Assembly (NCBI RefSeq): GCF_023660105.1
Contig: NZ_JAMHGA010000044.1
Coordinates: 124,001 to 188,000 of the forward strand
DNA length: 64,000 bases
Origin: Desulfovibrio aminophilus
GTDB taxonomy: Bacteria; Desulfobacterota; Desulfovibrionia; Desulfovibrionales; Desulfovibrionaceae
Direction: 5' to 3'
Shown in pieces: positions 8,348-17,463 of the stretch. A program made the translations under genes and the position numbers. Numbering within the stretch: position 1 is the first letter of the stretch; each line of letters opens with the position of its first letter. Under the pieces are notes generated by a model, which saw only the letters and a list, made by a program, of their open reading frames with translations, searched no databases and was not told the DNA's origin.

Positions 8348-9202
8348 ATGCCTGAACTGAAAACGGGAACCGGCTCCGGCCGTTCCGGGGACGTCCCGGG
8401 GCAGCCGGAAAACCCTGCCGCCTTCGGCGTCGCTTGTTCGACGGCCGAGGCCTTCGCCCGCCACGGCCTGCCCGCCCCGCCCTGGACCGTGGCCGCGCCC
8501 TCCTTCGTGACCCCCGGCACGGCGCGCGAGAATTGCGCATGGCTGCGCAAGTTTTTCCCCGAGGTGGCCCTGCTCCTCTTCGAGACCCGGGCCTGCCTGG
8601 ACTACGGCCCCGGCGACCTGCCCCGGCCCGGGGAGTTCCCGGAGCTCTCCTACCACGTGCACCTGCCCCTGGACCTGGCCTGGGAACGCGGCTTCGAGGC
8701 CGTCTGGGCCGATCTCGCCGGGCTGCTGGAGAAGGTCGCCGGGCTGTCCCCCTGGGCCTACGTCCTGCATCCGCCCCCGCCGGGCGTCTCCCTGGAGCGG
8801 CTGGCCCGGGCCTTCGCGGGCGCCGGGGTTCCGCCCGGGGACGTGCTCCTGGAGAACACCCGTGAGCGCTGCCTCTCCGAGGTCTGGGAAGAGGCGGCCG
8901 GGGCCGGTTTCTCGGCCTGCCTGGACCTCGGGCACCTCCTGGCGTATGGTCAGGACGCCATCCCGGACCTGCCGGGATTCTGGAACCGGGCGCGGCTCCT
9001 GCATCTCTGCGCGCCCGGCCCGGGCGGACGCCACGAGAGCCTGGCCCGCCTGGACGCGCCGGGGCGGGAGACGCTCCGGCTTCTGCTGGCCCGTTTCGCT
9101 CCCGGAGGCACGCTGCTCCTGGAGCTGTTCCATGCACAAAAACTCCAGGAATCCCTGGATTTCCTGGCGCGCTGCGCCGGGCGCTGGTCGCGCACGAAAT
9201 GA
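8348..9202 (+). CDS. cbiR: Cobamide-remodelling phosphodiesterase, CbiR-type
   Basis: A 284-residue TIM-barrel protein of the AP-endonuclease-2/xylose-isomerase-like superfamily. Barrel strands carry probable metal ligands: ELSYHVHLPLDL near residue 100, YVLHPPPPG near 140, VLLENT near 170 and CLDLGHLLAYG near 195, then LLELFHAQKL near the end. CbiR cleaves the nucleotide loop of imported cobamides so a new lower ligand can be attached. Its stop codon overlaps the start of a cobU-like gene (ATGA), which acts at the next salvage step, and this supports the assignment. The first 25 residues are low-complexity and the start may be further in. Confidence 0.8.
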   Translation: MPELKTGTGSGRSGDVPGQPENPAAFGVACSTAEAFARHGLPAPPWTVAAPSFVTPGTARENCAWLRKFFPEVALLLFETRACLDYGPGDLPRPGEFPELSYHVHLPLDLAWERGFEAVWADLAGLLEKVAGLSPWAYVLHPPPPGVSLERLARAFAGAGVPPGDVLLENTRERCLSEVWEEAAGAGFSACLDLGHLLAYGQDAIPDLPGFWNRARLLHLCAPGPGGRHESLARLDAPGRETLRLLLARFAPGGTLLLELFHAQKLQESLDFLARCAGRWSRTK

Positions 9203-9729
9203 TCACCCTGATTCTCGGCGGCAACAAATCGGGCAAATCCGCCTATGCCCTGGACCTGATGAAGAACATGGACGGCTCCGGCCTGCTCCTGGCCACGGGC
9301 CGCGCCCGCGACCTGAGCTTCCGGCGGCAGATCCTGGCCCACCGGGAATCCCGCGACCCGGACATCCCGGTGACCGAGGTGGGGACGGACTTGCCAGAGC
9401 GTATGATCCGGGCTAAAAGCGAACATCCGTCCGTGTTGGTGGACAGCCTGGACTTCTGGCTGTTCGCCTGCCGCGAGGAGGGTCTGGATCGGGTTCCGGC
9501 CCTGCTCGATGTCCTGGACGGATGGCACGGGGGGAATCTCATCCTGGTCTCCTGCGAGATCGGTCTCGGTCCCTTGCCCGCCGGCGCGGAGGCGCGGACC
9601 TTCGTGCGCGAGCTGGGCGGCCTGAACCAGAAGGTGGCGGCCCTGGCCGACGCGGTGATCGTTACCGTGGCCGGGCTGCCCCTGACTTTGAAAAAGGCGG
9701 AAAATGGCCCTCTTCCGACAGCTCGATGA
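9199..9729 (+). CDS. cobU: Adenosylcobinamide kinase / cobinamide-phosphate guanylyltransferase (CobU-like)
   Basis: A 176-residue protein beginning MITLILGGNKSGKSAYA, which carries the CobU P-loop (GGxxSGKS). AHRESRD near residue 50 holds the histidine that becomes guanylylated in CobU. VDSLDFWLF is the Walker B region and ILVSCEIGLGPLP the conserved CobU E-x-G loop. It phosphorylates cobinamide and adds GMP, feeding nucleotide-loop reassembly. It overlaps cbiR by 4 bp and the DHH gene by 26 bp, so translation is probably coupled. Confidence 0.87.
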   Translation: MITLILGGNKSGKSAYALDLMKNMDGSGLLLATGRARDLSFRRQILAHRESRDPDIPVTEVGTDLPERMIRAKSEHPSVLVDSLDFWLFACREEGLDRVPALLDVLDGWHGGNLILVSCEIGLGPLPAGAEARTFVRELGGLNQKVAALADAVIVTVAGLPLTLKKAENGPLPTAR

Positions 9730-10699
9730 ACAGATCAGCCAGATGCTCGCCCTGCTCAACAAGGACGACCGCTGGCTCATCGTCATCAACGCCGACCCGG
9801 ACGCCCTGGGCGCGGCCCTGGCCCTGCGGCACATCTTCAAACGCCGCGTCCTGGACGTGGGCATCGGCCACATCAACGAGATCAAGCGGCCGGACAACCT
9901 CTCCATGATCCGCTTCCTGCGCATCCCCACGCGCAAGATCATTCCCAACCTAGCGGCGCAATACGATAAATTCGCCATGGTGGACTCCCAGCCCCACCAC
10001 AACCCGGCCTTCGACCAGTTCCAGTTCTCCATCGTCATCGACCACCACCCGATCCTCCCGGACAAGCCCGTGAACGCCCCCTTCGTGGACATCCGCCCGA
10101 AGTACGGCGCCACGGCCACCATGCTCACGGAATATCTCTACAACCTGCACATCCGGCCGCCCAAGCTCCTGGCCACGGCCCTGCTCTACGCCATCAAGGC
10201 CGACTCGGCGGGCTTCGAACGCTCGTTCATCGACGCCGACGTCACGGCCTTCAAGTACCTGACCAAGCACGCCGACCCGGCCATCCTGAACCGCATCGCC
10301 CGCAGCGACTTCCTCCTGGACTGGATGCGCTACTTCTCCCGGGCCTTCTACAACCTCCGGCGCATCGGCCAGGGCCTCTACGCCCACATGGGCAAGGTGG
10401 AGAACCCGGACATCCTGGTCATCGTGGCCGACTTCTTCACCCGGGTCTACGGCGTGTCCTGGAACGTGGTCTCGGGCGAATACAACGACAAGATCGTGGC
10501 CATCTTCCGGGGCGACGGCGTGCGCCGCGACGTGGGCAAGACGGCCGCCTCCCTCTTCGGCGAGATCGGCTCGGCCGGAGGCCACAAGGGCGCGGCCCGG
10601 GCCGAGTTCGACCTGGCCGCCCTGGACGGCAAGGACCCCGAGAGCTTCATCGTCAAGAAGCTCAGCCGGGGCAAAACCCAGAACGTGCAGCGCATCTAG
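9704..10699 (+). CDS. DHH-family phosphoesterase (NrnA/bifunctional oligoribonuclease-like)
   Basis: A 331-residue DHH-superfamily hydrolase. Metal motifs are NADPDALGAA near residue 30, VDSQPHH near 90 and the family signature VIDHHPIL near 113, followed by KYGATATMLTEYL. The C-terminal DHHA1 part contains RRDVGKTAASLFGEIGSAGGHKGAARAEF (GGHxxAA motif). Relatives degrade nanoRNAs or pAp; which of these applies here cannot be told. The usual HxDxDxxG first motif has Asn in place of the first His. It starts within the end of the cobU-like gene and is followed 3 bp later by polA. Confidence 0.85.
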   Translation: MALFRQLDEQISQMLALLNKDDRWLIVINADPDALGAALALRHIFKRRVLDVGIGHINEIKRPDNLSMIRFLRIPTRKIIPNLAAQYDKFAMVDSQPHHNPAFDQFQFSIVIDHHPILPDKPVNAPFVDIRPKYGATATMLTEYLYNLHIRPPKLLATALLYAIKADSAGFERSFIDADVTAFKYLTKHADPAILNRIARSDFLLDWMRYFSRAFYNLRRIGQGLYAHMGKVENPDILVIVADFFTRVYGVSWNVVSGEYNDKIVAIFRGDGVRRDVGKTAASLFGEIGSAGGHKGAARAEFDLAALDGKDPESFIVKKLSRGKTQNVQRI

Positions 10700-10702
10700 G
10701 CC

Positions 10703-13333
10703 ATGCCCCTCAAGGAACGCCTGCGCCTGGACACGGACCCCGTCTTCCTCATCGACGGCTCGTCCTTCCTGCACCGCAGCTATCACGCCAACCCGGACCT
10801 CAAGCGTTCCGACGGGTTCCCCACCAACGCCCTCTACGGCGTGCTGCGCGTGCTCCTGCGCCTGCTGCGCGAGGAGAAGCCGAAATACGTCGGCTTCTTC
10901 CTGGACGGCCCCAAGCCCACCTTCCGCCACGAGCTGTTCCCGGCCTACAAGGCCAACCGGCCCAAGATGCCCGAGCCCCTGGCGAAGCAGATTCCGCCCC
11001 TGCTCAAGGCCCTGGAGCTCATGGGCCTGGCCCCGGCCGTTTCCGACGGCGTGGAGGCCGACGACTGCATCGCCAGTCTGGCCGCCGCCTTCAAAAGCCG
11101 ACGGCCGGTGGTCATCGTGGCCTCGGACAAGGACCTCAAGCAGTGCCTGGACGAAAACGTGGTCCTCTGGGACCCGGCCTCCAAGCAGGACAAGGTCACG
11201 ACCCGGGCCGACCTGCTGGCCGAAACCGGCCTGGTCCCGGACCAGTGGCCCGACTTCCAGGCCCTCACCGGCGACAGCACGGACAACATCCCCGGCCTGC
11301 CCGGCGTGGGGCCCAAGACGGCCCTCAAGCTCCTGGCCGACTTCCCCACCCTGGAGGCCCTGCGCGACCATGTGGCGGAACTGCCGGAAAAGCTGCGGGC
11401 CAAGGTGGACGGCCGCCTGGACGACCTCTTCCTCTACCGCGAACTGACCCGCATGAAGACCGACGTCCTGCCCGGGGCGCGGCTGGAGGACCTGGCCCCG
11501 AAACCGGCCGACCTGAACGCCTTCGCCGGATTCCTGCGGGAATACGAGTTCCGCAGCATGCTCCGCGAGCTGCCCCGCGACGACGGCATCCCACCCGCCG
11601 CCGTGCCCCTGCCGGAGGACCAGCCCAAGCCCGGCAAGCCCCGCCAGCAGCAACTCTCGCTCTTCGACGCGCCCGCGCCCAAGCCCGCCGGGCCGCCCCT
11701 GGAGGCGCCCGAGCGCGCGCCCAAGGCCCTGCCGTCCTGCACCGGCAAGCACCTGGGCCTCGTGCCCGTGGAGGGCGGCTTCCGCCTGGGCCTGGACGGC
11801 CACGAATACTTCTGCCCCGGCCCGGCCTCCGAGCTGGCCCCGATCCTGTCCCGGGCCCGGAGCCTGGCGGTTCCCGGACTCCAGGACCTGCTGCGGGCCG
11901 ACGACGCCTGGCGCGCCGTGCCCCCGGCGGCCTGGTTCGACTGCTCCCTGGCGGCCTACCTGCTCAATCCCGAGGACCGCAACTACTCCTGGGAGCGCCT
12001 GCGCCAGTCCCTGAACCAGGACGTGCAGGCCGAGGAGATCCACCCTGAGTCCCAGGGGCTGGCGGCCCTGGCCTTCCGGCGCAACACGGCTCCGCGCCTG
12101 GAGTCCGCCGGTCTGGACCGGCTCATGCGGACCCTGGAACTGCCCCTGGTGCCCGTGCTCGTGGACATGGAACGCGCGGGCATCGCCATCGACCGCGAGG
12201 CCTTCGCCCGCTTCCTGGACGAGGTGGGCGGCCAGATCGAGGCCCTCACCGCCCGCATCGTGGAACTGGCCGGGGAGTCCTTCAACCTGCGCTCCTCCCC
12301 GCAGACGGCGGTGATCCTCTTCCAGAAGCTCGGGCTCAAGCCCGCGGGCAAGACCCCGGGCGGGGCCCTGTCCACTTCCAACGACGTGCTGGAACGCCTC
12401 GCCGGACAGCATCCCATCGTGGACGCCATCCTAGAGTTCCGCATGCTGGAGAAGCTGCGCTCCACCTACCTGGAGCCCCTGCCGAAGCTGGCCGGGGAGG
12501 ACGGGCGCATCCACACCCATTTCAACCAATTGACCACGGCCACCGGACGGCTCTCCAGCTCCGGGCCGAACCTCCAGAACATCCCCGTGCGCGGCCCCCA
12601 GGGCCAGCGCATGCGCGCCTGCTTCACCGCCGGGCCGGACCGGCTCCTGGCCTCGGCCGACTATTCCCAGGTGGAGTTGCGCGTGCTGGCGCACTTCTCC
12701 AGGGACCGCAACCTGATCGAGGCCTTCGCCCGCGACGAGGACATCCACGCCCGCACGGCGGCCATCCTCTTCGACAAGGAGCCCGCCCAGGTGAGCCCGG
12801 ACGAGCGCCGCAACGCCAAGACCATCAACTTCGGCCTGATCTACGGCATGGGCCCCCAGAAGCTGGCCCGCGAACTGTCCATCTCCATGAACCAGGCCAA
12901 GGAGTTCATCGAGCGCTATTTCGCCCGCCTGACCACCCTGCGCGACTTCTACGAGAGCCTGGTGGAGGAGGCCGGGCGCAGCGGCTTCGTGACCACCCTG
13001 GCGGGCCGCCGCCGGCTCCTGCCCGAGCTCTCCTCGCGCAACCAGCAGCTGGCCTCCCAGGCCCGCCGCCAGGCCATCAACACCGTGATCCAGGGCAGCG
13101 CGGCGGACATCATCAAGATGGCCATGCTGGCCGTGGCCGCCGACCAGGAACTGCGCGCCCTGGACGCCCGCCTCATCCTCCAGATCCACGACGAGCTCGT
13201 GCTCGAGACCCCGGCCGCGAACGTCGAGGCCGCCGGTTCCCGCTTGCGCCGAATCATGCAGAACGTGGCCCGGCTGGACGTGCCGCTCAAGGTGGACCTG
13301 GGCACGGGCCGCACCTGGGCCGACGCCCACTGA
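10703..13333 (+). CDS. polA: DNA polymerase I
   Basis: An 876-residue family A polymerase for Okazaki-fragment maturation and repair. The 5'-3' exonuclease domain spans residues 1-290 (FLIDGSSFLHRSYHA; ASDKDLKQCLD; TGDSTDNIPGLPGVGPKTA). The polymerase domain begins near 480 and has motif A (DYSQVELRVLAHFSRD), motif B (RRNAKTINFGLIYGMG) and motif C (QIHDELVLE). The middle segment (about 330-470) aligns with the 3'-5' exonuclease fold but has no DxE at the expected place (GLVPVEGGFRLGLDG), so proofreading is probably lost. The start lacks an obvious Shine-Dalgarno and lies 3 bp after the DHH gene. Confidence 0.96.
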   Translation: MPLKERLRLDTDPVFLIDGSSFLHRSYHANPDLKRSDGFPTNALYGVLRVLLRLLREEKPKYVGFFLDGPKPTFRHELFPAYKANRPKMPEPLAKQIPPLLKALELMGLAPAVSDGVEADDCIASLAAAFKSRRPVVIVASDKDLKQCLDENVVLWDPASKQDKVTTRADLLAETGLVPDQWPDFQALTGDSTDNIPGLPGVGPKTALKLLADFPTLEALRDHVAELPEKLRAKVDGRLDDLFLYRELTRMKTDVLPGARLEDLAPKPADLNAFAGFLREYEFRSMLRELPRDDGIPPAAVPLPEDQPKPGKPRQQQLSLFDAPAPKPAGPPLEAPERAPKALPSCTGKHLGLVPVEGGFRLGLDGHEYFCPGPASELAPILSRARSLAVPGLQDLLRADDAWRAVPPAAWFDCSLAAYLLNPEDRNYSWERLRQSLNQDVQAEEIHPESQGLAALAFRRNTAPRLESAGLDRLMRTLELPLVPVLVDMERAGIAIDREAFARFLDEVGGQIEALTARIVELAGESFNLRSSPQTAVILFQKLGLKPAGKTPGGALSTSNDVLERLAGQHPIVDAILEFRMLEKLRSTYLEPLPKLAGEDGRIHTHFNQLTTATGRLSSSGPNLQNIPVRGPQGQRMRACFTAGPDRLLASADYSQVELRVLAHFSRDRNLIEAFARDEDIHARTAAILFDKEPAQVSPDERRNAKTINFGLIYGMGPQKLARELSISMNQAKEFIERYFARLTTLRDFYESLVEEAGRSGFVTTLAGRRRLLPELSSRNQQLASQARRQAINTVIQGSAADIIKMAMLAVAADQELRALDARLILQIHDELVLETPAANVEAAGSRLRRIMQNVARLDVPLKVDLGTGRTWADAH

Positions 13334-13366
13334 TCCCGGACCGTCCGCCCCCCTCTCCCGCGCCGC

Positions 13367-13387
13367 TGGGGGTTTCACCCAATTTTT
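13367..13387 (+). terminator. Weak terminator-like hairpin after polA
   Basis: A short stem GGGT-TTC-ACCC (13370-13380) is followed by AATTTTT. The stem has only four pairs, so it is at best a weak intrinsic terminator. The rest of the 288-bp gap before the next gene shows no clear feature apart from a GGGG/CCCC dyad near 13388-13400. Confidence 0.3.
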
Positions 13388-13621
13388 GGGGAATCCCCCC
13401 ATCCGCCGCCTGGTTTCGCCCCAGAAAAACAGGCCGGGCACCTATCGACAGGAATGACGTCCCGGAATAGGGCAATGTGGTCGTCGTCCCTTCGCCGGTC
13501 GGGAGCCCGGTCCGGGACGCGCGCATCACCCGAGTACATCCGCGACGAACCCGACGCCGTCCGGCCGGGCCGCCCTTCGGCCCCGGGCGGGGGAGTTCGC
13601 GCAAAAAACAAGGGGGACCGA

Positions 13622-13807
13622 ATGCCTGCCGACGCCGAATACGCCCAACGGACGTTCCTGGAGGAGAAGAAGGCCAGGTGGCGCGACGAGTCCGTGCACA
13701 CGGAACTGCGTCTGCTCCGCGAGTCGGTGAGTTCGCTGGAATCCCTGGTGCGGGCCCTGCGCCAAGACCTGAAGACGCTCAAGGACAAGATGGCCGTGGA
13801 CGCTTGA
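13622..13807 (+). CDS. 61-residue coiled-coil miniprotein
   Basis: A 61-residue hydrophilic protein predicted to be nearly all helical. Residues 26-56 (ELRLLRESVSSLESLVRALRQDLKTLKDKM) show a leucine heptad pattern of a short coiled coil, so it probably dimerises or binds a helical partner. The ATG at 13622 is preceded by agggggacc, a good ribosome-binding site. No enzyme or DNA-binding motif is visible. It ends 70 bp before the glutamate-synthase-like gene. Confidence 0.6.
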   Translation: MPADAEYAQRTFLEEKKARWRDESVHTELRLLRESVSSLESLVRALRQDLKTLKDKMAVDA

Positions 13808-13877
13808 GTCCGCGGCCTTTTTTTGGGGTTTTCCCGATCACGGGACACTTTCAGCCAGCGAGGGAGTTGGAAAGAAC

Positions 13878-15515
13878 ATGCAATGGAACAAAAGCAATGA
13901 TGTCCTGGGCACCACGAACCGCGGCAACGCCGCCGAATCCGGGCTGTGCACCCTCTGCCGCGCCGACTGCGCGGGCCGGTGCGAGACCTGGGCCTCCTGC
14001 CTGCGGGGCCGCCAGATGCTCTACCCCCGCGACTTCGGCCTGGTCACGGCCGGCAGCGCCAACACCACCCACCTGGGCGTGAACTACAACGCCCTGCGCA
14101 TCCAGGGGTACAACTACGGCGCGCGCGGCATGACCAACGGCCACACCAACAGCCCGGACCACTGCCTGTTCACCAACGTGAATCTGGAGAGCTCCTTCGG
14201 CAACGCGACCAAGACCAAGGTCCGCCTGCCGCTCATGACCGGCGCGCTGGGCTCCACCTTCGTGGCCGCCAAGTACTGGGACTCCTTCGCCGTGGGCTGC
14301 GCCCTGGTGGGCATCCCGATCGTGGTCGGCGAGAACGTGGCCGGCATCGACCGTGCATCCAAGATGACCAAGGGCAAGATCAAGGAGTCGCCGGAGCTGG
14401 ACCGCCGCATCGAGACCTACATGCGCTACCACGACGGCTACGGCGCGATCATCGTCCAGCTCAACGTGGAGGACGCCCGCAACGGCGTGGCCGAGTACGT
14501 GGTGGACAAGTTCGGCGACAAGGTGGTCATCGAGCTGAAGTGGGGCCAGGGGGCCAAGAACATCGGCGGCGAGATCGAGGTGAACAACCTGGACTACGCC
14601 CTGTTCCTCAAGAAGCGCGGCTACCTCGTGGACCCCGACCCCGAGCTGCCCGAAGTGCGCGCCGCCTTCGCCGCCGGAGGCATCAAGGGCTTCGCCCGCC
14701 ACAGCCGCCTGGGCTACACCGACCTCGGCTCGGTCGACGCGGTGCGCGAGAACTTCATGTCCACCGTGGACTACTTGCGCAAGCTCGGCTTCGGCCGCAT
14801 CTCGCTCAAGACCGGCTCCTACGGCATGGAGGCCCTGGCCATGGCCATCCGCTACGCCTCCGACGCCGGGCTCGACCTGCTGACCATCGACGGCTCCGGC
14901 GGCGGCACCGGCATGAGCCCCTGGAACATGATGGAGACCTGGGGCGTGCCGTCCATCCTGCTGCACTCCAAGGCCTACGAATACGCCACCATTCTCGCCT
15001 CCAGGGGCAAGAAGGTCGTGGACCTCTCCTTCGCCGGGAGTCTGGCCCGCGAGGACCACATCTTCAAGGCCCTGGCCCTGGGCGCGCCCTTCGTCAAGCT
15101 CGTGTGCATGGGCCGGGCCCTGATGATCCCGGGCTTCCTCGGCTCGAACATCGAGGGCGCGCTGCACCCCGAGCGCCGGGAGAAGGTGCACGGCAACTGG
15201 GAGACCCTGCCCAAGCACATCAAGGACCTGGGCGAAAACCCGGAGCAGATCTTCGCCGGTTACTCCAGCCTGAAGAAGAAGATCGGCGCCAAGGAGATCA
15301 AGAAGGTGCCCTACGGCGCCATCGCCGCCTGGACCCTGGCCGACAAGCTCGGCGCGGGCCTCCAGCAGCTCCTGGCCGGAGTGCGCAAGTTCTCCGTCGC
15401 CGACATCCGCCGCGAGGACATCGCCTCGGCCAACCGCGAGACCGCGCGGGAGACGGGCGTGCCCTTCATCACCGAGGTCCAGGACGAGATCGCCCGCAAG
15501 ATCCTCTCCTGCTGA
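13878..15515 (+). CDS. FMN-binding glutamate-synthase-family protein with N-terminal cysteine cluster
   Basis: A 545-residue protein made of the GltB central/FMN domain only. SLKTGSYGMEALAMAIRYASDAGLD, the glycine-rich LTIDGSGGGTGMSPWNMME and KLVCMGRALMIPGFLGSNIEG are the conserved barrel elements. There is no glutamine amidotransferase domain and no C-terminal beta-helix. Residues 22-43 carry six cysteines (CTLCRADCAGRCETWASC), suggesting an Fe-S or zinc site. Its donor of ammonia or electrons is not obvious here. The ATG at 13878 has ggag at a suitable distance, and a strong terminator follows. Its real reaction is uncertain: it may not be glutamate synthase. Confidence 0.82.
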   Translation: MQWNKSNDVLGTTNRGNAAESGLCTLCRADCAGRCETWASCLRGRQMLYPRDFGLVTAGSANTTHLGVNYNALRIQGYNYGARGMTNGHTNSPDHCLFTNVNLESSFGNATKTKVRLPLMTGALGSTFVAAKYWDSFAVGCALVGIPIVVGENVAGIDRASKMTKGKIKESPELDRRIETYMRYHDGYGAIIVQLNVEDARNGVAEYVVDKFGDKVVIELKWGQGAKNIGGEIEVNNLDYALFLKKRGYLVDPDPELPEVRAAFAAGGIKGFARHSRLGYTDLGSVDAVRENFMSTVDYLRKLGFGRISLKTGSYGMEALAMAIRYASDAGLDLLTIDGSGGGTGMSPWNMMETWGVPSILLHSKAYEYATILASRGKKVVDLSFAGSLAREDHIFKALALGAPFVKLVCMGRALMIPGFLGSNIEGALHPERREKVHGNWETLPKHIKDLGENPEQIFAGYSSLKKKIGAKEIKKVPYGAIAAWTLADKLGAGLQQLLAGVRKFSVADIRREDIASANRETARETGVPFITEVQDEIARKILSC

Positions 15516-15533
15516 CCTGATCACGACGAAAAA

Positions 15534-15563
15534 GGCCCCGCCCCGCCAGGCGGGGCCTTTTTT
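15534..15563 (+). terminator. Intrinsic terminator after the glutamate-synthase-like gene
   Basis: Perfect 9-bp stem GGCCCCGCC / GGCGGGGCC (arms 15534-15542 and 15549-15557), 6-nt loop, followed by six T. An A-run precedes it, so it may work in both directions. Confidence 0.88.
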
Positions 15564-15650
15564 CACGCCCCCGTCCGCCCTGGCGGGCGGGGGCGACCTG
15601 TGCTAGACGGAACGGGGCTCCGTCCCGGAGTCCAGCCGAGGTACCTGCCC

Positions 15651-16811
15651 ATGAGCGACACGCCAGACCGCCGCGACGACCTGCCGCCCAAGACCGCCGA
15701 CGCCGCCCGGACCGGCGACCGGGAGGTCATCGAGCGCGCCCTGCTCGAACGCGTCAAGGAGCTGGACTGCCTCTACGGCATCACCCGGCTGGCCCAGCAG
15801 GGCAACCTGCCCCAGGACGACCTGCTGCGCGAGACCGCCGAGCTCGTGCGCGTCTCCTGGCAGTACCCGGAGATCGCCTGCGCGGCCGTGACCCTCGACG
15901 GGCAGCGCTACGCGACCTCGGGCTACCGCCGGGCCGGAGCGCGCCAGTCGAGTCCCATCCGCATCCAGGGCGAGACGGCCGGAGAGGTGGAGGTCCGCTA
16001 CCTGGAGCCCCGGCCGGAGTGCGGCGAGGGCCCGTTCCTCCAGGAGGAACGCCGCCTCATCGACGCCGTGGCCGACCTCATCGGCCGGATCGTCGAGCGC
16101 CGCCGGGTGGAGGAGCAGATGCGCGCCCTCTCCCGCGAGCTCATCAAGGCCCAGGAGAACGAGCGCCAGCGCATCGCCCGCGAACTGCACGACCACCTGG
16201 CCCAGGATCTCTCGCTGGTGAAGACCGGCCTGGAGCGCATCTGGACCGCCCAGCCCCCGGCCGAGAACCACTCGGCCCAGGCCGCCGAGATCACCGAGCG
16301 CCTGGGCGCGGCCATCGCGGCCATCCGCGACCTGGCCTACGGCCTGCTGCCCCCCGGGCTCACGGAGCTGGGCCTGGTGGACACGGTGCTGCGCCACTGC
16401 GAGGAATTTTCCCAGCGCCACGGCATCGCCGTGGACGTCTTCGCCGACGGCCTGGAAGGCGTGGGCATGGACTTCGACACCCAGATCAACGTCTACCGGC
16501 TCATCCAGGAGGCCCTGTCCAACACGCGCAAGCACGCCGCGGCCAGCGCGGTGCGCATCCGCCTCCTGGCCTCCTACCCGAACCTCATCCTGCGCATCGA
16601 GGACGACGGGCGCGGCGCGGACCTGGAGAAGTGCCTGGCCAAGGCGGGCCGGGAGAAACGCATGGGACTCTGGAGCATGCGCGAGCGCGCGCGACTGCTG
16701 GGCGGAAAGATCAACTTCCGCACCAAGCCCGGCGCGGGCATGCGCATCCTGGTGGAGGTGCCCGGCCTGAGGAGGACGCGTGGCGGCCAAAAAACGCATT
16801 CTGATCGTTGA
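15651..16811 (+). CDS. Cytoplasmic sensor histidine kinase, NarL/DegS class (HisKA_3)
   Basis: A 386-residue kinase with no membrane segment. Residues 30-140 form a GAF-like or unclassified sensory region (ELDCLYGITRLAQQ start). A coiled helix leads into the HisKA_3 phosphoacceptor ELHDHLAQDLSLVKTGLERI near residue 185. The ATPase part has QEALSNTRKHAAAS (N box), IEDDGRG (G1) and GLWSMRERARLLGG (G2). Soluble kinases of this type sense a cytoplasmic signal or partner. The ATG at 15651 was preferred to an in-frame GTG at 15600. It overlaps the response-regulator gene by 32 bp and they form a pair. Confidence 0.9.
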   Translation: MSDTPDRRDDLPPKTADAARTGDREVIERALLERVKELDCLYGITRLAQQGNLPQDDLLRETAELVRVSWQYPEIACAAVTLDGQRYATSGYRRAGARQSSPIRIQGETAGEVEVRYLEPRPECGEGPFLQEERRLIDAVADLIGRIVERRRVEEQMRALSRELIKAQENERQRIARELHDHLAQDLSLVKTGLERIWTAQPPAENHSAQAAEITERLGAAIAAIRDLAYGLLPPGLTELGLVDTVLRHCEEFSQRHGIAVDVFADGLEGVGMDFDTQINVYRLIQEALSNTRKHAAASAVRIRLLASYPNLILRIEDDGRGADLEKCLAKAGREKRMGLWSMRERARLLGGKINFRTKPGAGMRILVEVPGLRRTRGGQKTHSDR

Positions 16812-17457
16812 CGACCACCCGCTCTACCGCGACGGCCTGAAGGCCCTCCTGGCCCGGCACGCGGGCTTCGAGACCGTGGGCGAGGCCGGGACCTTCCTGG
16901 AAGGCCTGCGCCTGGCCAAGAAGCTCAAGCCGGACCTGGCCCTGTTGGACATCTCCCTGCCCGACGGCAGCGGCATCGAACTGGCCCGCGAACTGCGCCG
17001 CCTCCTGCCGGACATCGGCATGGTCATCGTCAGCATGCACTCCAAGATCGATTTCATCGCGGCGGCCTTCCAGGCCGGGGCCGACGGCTACGTGGCCAAG
17101 GAGTCCGGCGCGGACCGCATCCTCCAGGCCATCGAGGGCGTGGCCGCCGGGGGCCAATACCTGGACAGCACCCTCTCGCCCAAGGTCGTGCGCAAGCTCA
17201 ACGACCTCTCCACCCGCAAGGCCCGCAGCGTGGACGCCTCCTACGGCAGCCTCTCCTTCCGCGAGCAGCAGGTCATGCGCCTCCTGGCCGAGGGCCTGGA
17301 GCCCCAGGAGATCGCGGCCAAGCTCTTCATCACCCGCAAGACCGTGGAGAACCACCGCTACTCCATCATGAGCAAGCTCGGCATCAAGAGCCCGCTGGCC
17401 TTCGTGCGCCACGCCGCGCGCCTGGGGCTCATCGAGCTGGACGAGGACGCGGACTGA
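16780..17457 (+). CDS. NarL/FixJ-family response regulator
   Basis: A 225-residue regulator. The receiver (residues 1-120) has the acidic pair VDDHP, the phosphoacceptor aspartate in LALLDISLPDGSG near residue 56, and VAKESG with the conserved lysine near 106. A LuxR-type DNA-binding domain follows: LSFREQQVMRLLAEGLEPQEIAAKLFITRKTVENHRYSIMSKLGI (about residues 158-203). It starts at GTG with aggagg 4 nt upstream, inside the 3' end of the kinase gene. Its targets are unknown; the nearest downstream gene is the Tat-exported HD protein. Confidence 0.93.
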   Translation: MAAKKRILIVDDHPLYRDGLKALLARHAGFETVGEAGTFLEGLRLAKKLKPDLALLDISLPDGSGIELARELRRLLPDIGMVIVSMHSKIDFIAAAFQAGADGYVAKESGADRILQAIEGVAAGGQYLDSTLSPKVVRKLNDLSTRKARSVDASYGSLSFREQQVMRLLAEGLEPQEIAAKLFITRKTVENHRYSIMSKLGIKSPLAFVRHAARLGLIELDEDAD

Positions 17458-17463
17458 TCCCCG

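Noticed and set aside
13851-15566. 571-codon minus-strand frame opposite the glutamate-synthase-like gene
   Set aside because: Same compositional artefact; no start signal or domain.
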